This document shows positions 52,991 through 64,000 of a DNA stretch of 64,000 nt, piece by piece. A program made the translations under genes and the position numbers. The stretch is from positions 54,184,405 to 54,248,404 of the forward strand of contig NC_080067.1 of the NCBI RefSeq assembly GCF_949987535.1, given 5' to 3'. Each line of letters opens with the position of its first letter. Within the stretch, counting starts at the first letter, position 1. The stretch comes from Balaenoptera acutorostrata. Taxonomy: Eukaryota > Chordata > Mammalia > Artiodactyla > Balaenopteridae. Below the pieces are notes generated by a model. That model had not been told where the DNA came from. It searched no databases and worked only from the letters and a program-made list of their open reading frames with translations.

Positions 52991-53814
52991 ATGTTCTGGT
53001 ATAATGTTATAAGTAATAATCCTAGTTATTACTTTAAAATGTATATCTCAGAAATAACTAATTTTCTTGTCAACTGCATTATTATGAACTTTCATCAAAT
53101 CTTTAACCATGGTCATTTTTAAGTCTTTTGTCATTTACAGACAGTTCTGGGTGTACTCTGATGATTTTGCAAGTATGTTCCTATAAAAGAGTTTCATCTT
53201 CAAGAAATTCATGGAAAAGACTCTGACAAGTACAGGTTTCTGGTAACTGACTGTACTGCTGAACTGAATGAATAAGCATTTTCAGAACTCTAATGAAAAA
53301 CTGATGAACTCATAAAAGTGCTAACAAAAGATCAAGATGAAAAAAAAGAAATTAATTACATGGGACTGAGTGAACTGATGAGGATGAGTATAATTTTTGT
53401 GACTTTCTGTCTGAATTAAAAAAAAAAAAAATCCCACAAGGACTCAGAGGAAAAGAATATACAAATCAATTTTCACTGCAAAGTAAAGGAGCTGTTACAG
53501 TGGAGGATTACTGGACTGAATGTCAATGTTATGACATAGTATAAGTGTGTTTCATGTTTGGTAATTGCAATCATTGTTGCTTTTATTGTGGTCAAAAAAA
53601 AAAAAAAAAAAAAAAAAAAGAATCATCCTTATATAGCCGCTGGAACTATGGAAGTGAGTGATAATGACCAGATAGAAAAATATATATATATTAAAAAAAA
53701 AAAAAAAAAAAATTTACAATGCCAGAAATCATTCATGTGGCTTTGAAAGTCACTTTTAAGAGAGCATATTTCCTGAAAGAAAGACAAATTAATACTTTAC
53801 TTTGTGTACAGCTA

Positions 53815-54201
<387 letters not shown>

Positions 54202-54289
54202 TTACACACAATTACACACAACATACACACCAGCCATTCTTCCCAGTATGCAGCTTGGGCTCTTCTCCAAGCCTCTCTCAAGGCTAGAA

Positions 54290-54530
54290 GTTAAGAGCAA
54301 AGACTTTGGAGACAGAACTGGTGGTTCTAATTCTGGATTTGCTACTAAAGAACTGTGTAGTTTCGGACAAGTTACTTAACTTCTCTGAACCTCAGTTTTC
54401 TCAAGAAGAATAACAATACTACTTCACAGAGGCAATGGGAAGATAAAACGACTTGGTATATGTAAAGTGCCTGGTACAGTGCCTGGCACACACTAACTGC
54501 TCAATTAATGTTTGATATGATCATTCTTTT
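54290..54530 (+). mobile_element. MIR SINE in LRRC31 intron
   Basis: Near-complete MIR: AGTTAAGAGCAAAGACTTTG, GACAAGTTACTTAACTTCTC, AACCTCAGTTTTCTC, AGTGCCTGGCACACACTAAC. Confidence 0.82.
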
Positions 54531-57014
<2,484 letters not shown>

Positions 57015-57702
57015 CTATGTTGACAAAAGCCCAGAAAGTGGGATAACTGTCCACTTTGTACCATCTACCCCTTCGGACCTGACAGTGGCTTCAAATACAC
57101 ACTCCCTGTGATCTGCATTGATCGTCAATGGTTTTGATCAAAATCTTTCAACTAATAAATCTTCCCTTACTATCCTTGAGCACTGGTGCTGTCATAGCAT
57201 TCTAGAATTATTCAAACTGCCAGGGAGAAGGATTTTACAGGCTCTAGAAGTTGAAGGGATTAAAAACACATTTCATTTCCTATTCTTTAATGTGGTTACT
57301 CTATAGCAGAGTAAATTTTAACTACAGATGTCACTGAAGCTGTTCTTTTTATCAGTACCAATTCCTTCCTACTACTAAGCATAAAATAATGCTGGCATTT
57401 TCAAAAGTAAGAGAAAAATGGACAGCTTTAGTAGCACAGTTATTTTGCACAGTGTCTCTCTCCGACCTAAAATATCCTGGCCTTTTCAGAGTCAGCCGTT
57501 TTAAAAGATTATTTTTGTAATCATGAAAGTGTATGCTCACTGTAAAAGACTTAGAAAATCAATAAAACATGAAGAAGATTTAAATCACCCATAATCTTAT
57601 CCCCCAACATAACCACTGTTTATATTTTGTTGTATTTCCTAACAGCTTAAAAATTCCATATACTATAAAGTTATATAGAAACTTTAGCCATTGCTAACTC
57701 AC

Positions 57703-58221
<519 letters not shown>

Positions 58222-58353
58222 TCACTAAAGATGCAGGGTGTGAAAGTTGGGGCAGGCAGGAGGGAGGTACATCTTCACGTGACCTGGGATATAGTGAACC
58301 ACTCTTTCAATTCAGGGTGAGAGAAAACACAGCCAACGTTGATTTCCAAGCTA

Positions 58354-64000
<5,647 letters not shown>

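Larger units (their letters stand above)
46628..53709 (+). mobile_element. Full-length L1 retrotransposon, both ORFs intact
   Basis: Insertion flanked by a perfect 15-bp duplication, AAATTTACAATGCCA, at 46613-46627 and 53710-53724. It starts with the canonical AGATGGCGGAG end and has a 5'UTR of about 957 bp. ORF1 (301 aa) and ORF2 (1272 aa) follow with a 58-nt spacer, then a long 3' part of about 1.3 kb containing an 82-bp tandem array and several A-tracts. It lies antisense in an LRRC31 intron. The perfect duplication and open frames point to a young copy, possibly capable of retrotransposition; activity is not shown by sequence. Confidence 0.93.

Overview
The window is mammalian nuclear DNA, most likely from a cetacean. 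It holds at least fifteen tRNA-Glu-type CHR SINEs, many with clear target-site duplications, plus L1 elements with cetartiodactyl-style 3' ends. I saw none of the BovB/Bov-tA repeats expected in a ruminant. Genes are split into phase-consistent exons with GT/AG introns. The gene content matches the mammalian MYNN-LRRC34-LRRIQ4-LRRC31 neighbourhood (human 3q26.2), placed from knowledge of the families because no search was possible.

Layout. (1) 3439-10410, minus strand: the 5' five coding exons of LRRC34, read from a CpG island at about 10.1-10.6 kb; the gene continues past the left edge. (2) 10.5-20.8 kb: intergenic or 5'UTR intron, filled with a hAT MITE, a MER2 element, a 5'-truncated L1 and SINEs. 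(3) 20855-35600, plus strand: complete LRRIQ4, five coding exons, 560 codons, LRR array plus one IQ motif. (4) 37937-63279, minus strand: LRRC31, eight coding exons whose phases all join. LRRIQ4 and LRRC31 are tail to tail.

Main results. LRRC31 exon 57703-58193 is split by a 323-bp CHR SINE with a 13-bp target duplication; read through, it gives an in-frame stop after 13 SINE-encoded residues. The exon is phase-symmetric, so skipping it would restore the frame, and every other recognised exon is open. In the intron between LRRC31 exons 53910-54077 and 43278-43445 lies a full-length L1 (46628-53709, 15-bp perfect target duplication) with both ORFs intact, antisense to LRRC31. Its reverse-transcriptase box reads FVDD rather than FADD. 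Its 3' part holds an 82-bp tandem array and several separate A-tracts, which suggests a long 3'UTR or 3' transduction.

The three genes encode LRR proteins of two kinds. LRRC34 and LRRC31 have ribonuclease-inhibitor-like repeats of about 28 residues on modular exons. LRRIQ4 has typical 23-residue repeats, mostly in one large exon. LRRC34 and LRRIQ4 are known mainly from testis and ciliated tissue, and LRRC31 from mucosal epithelium. Nothing here shows that the three act together.
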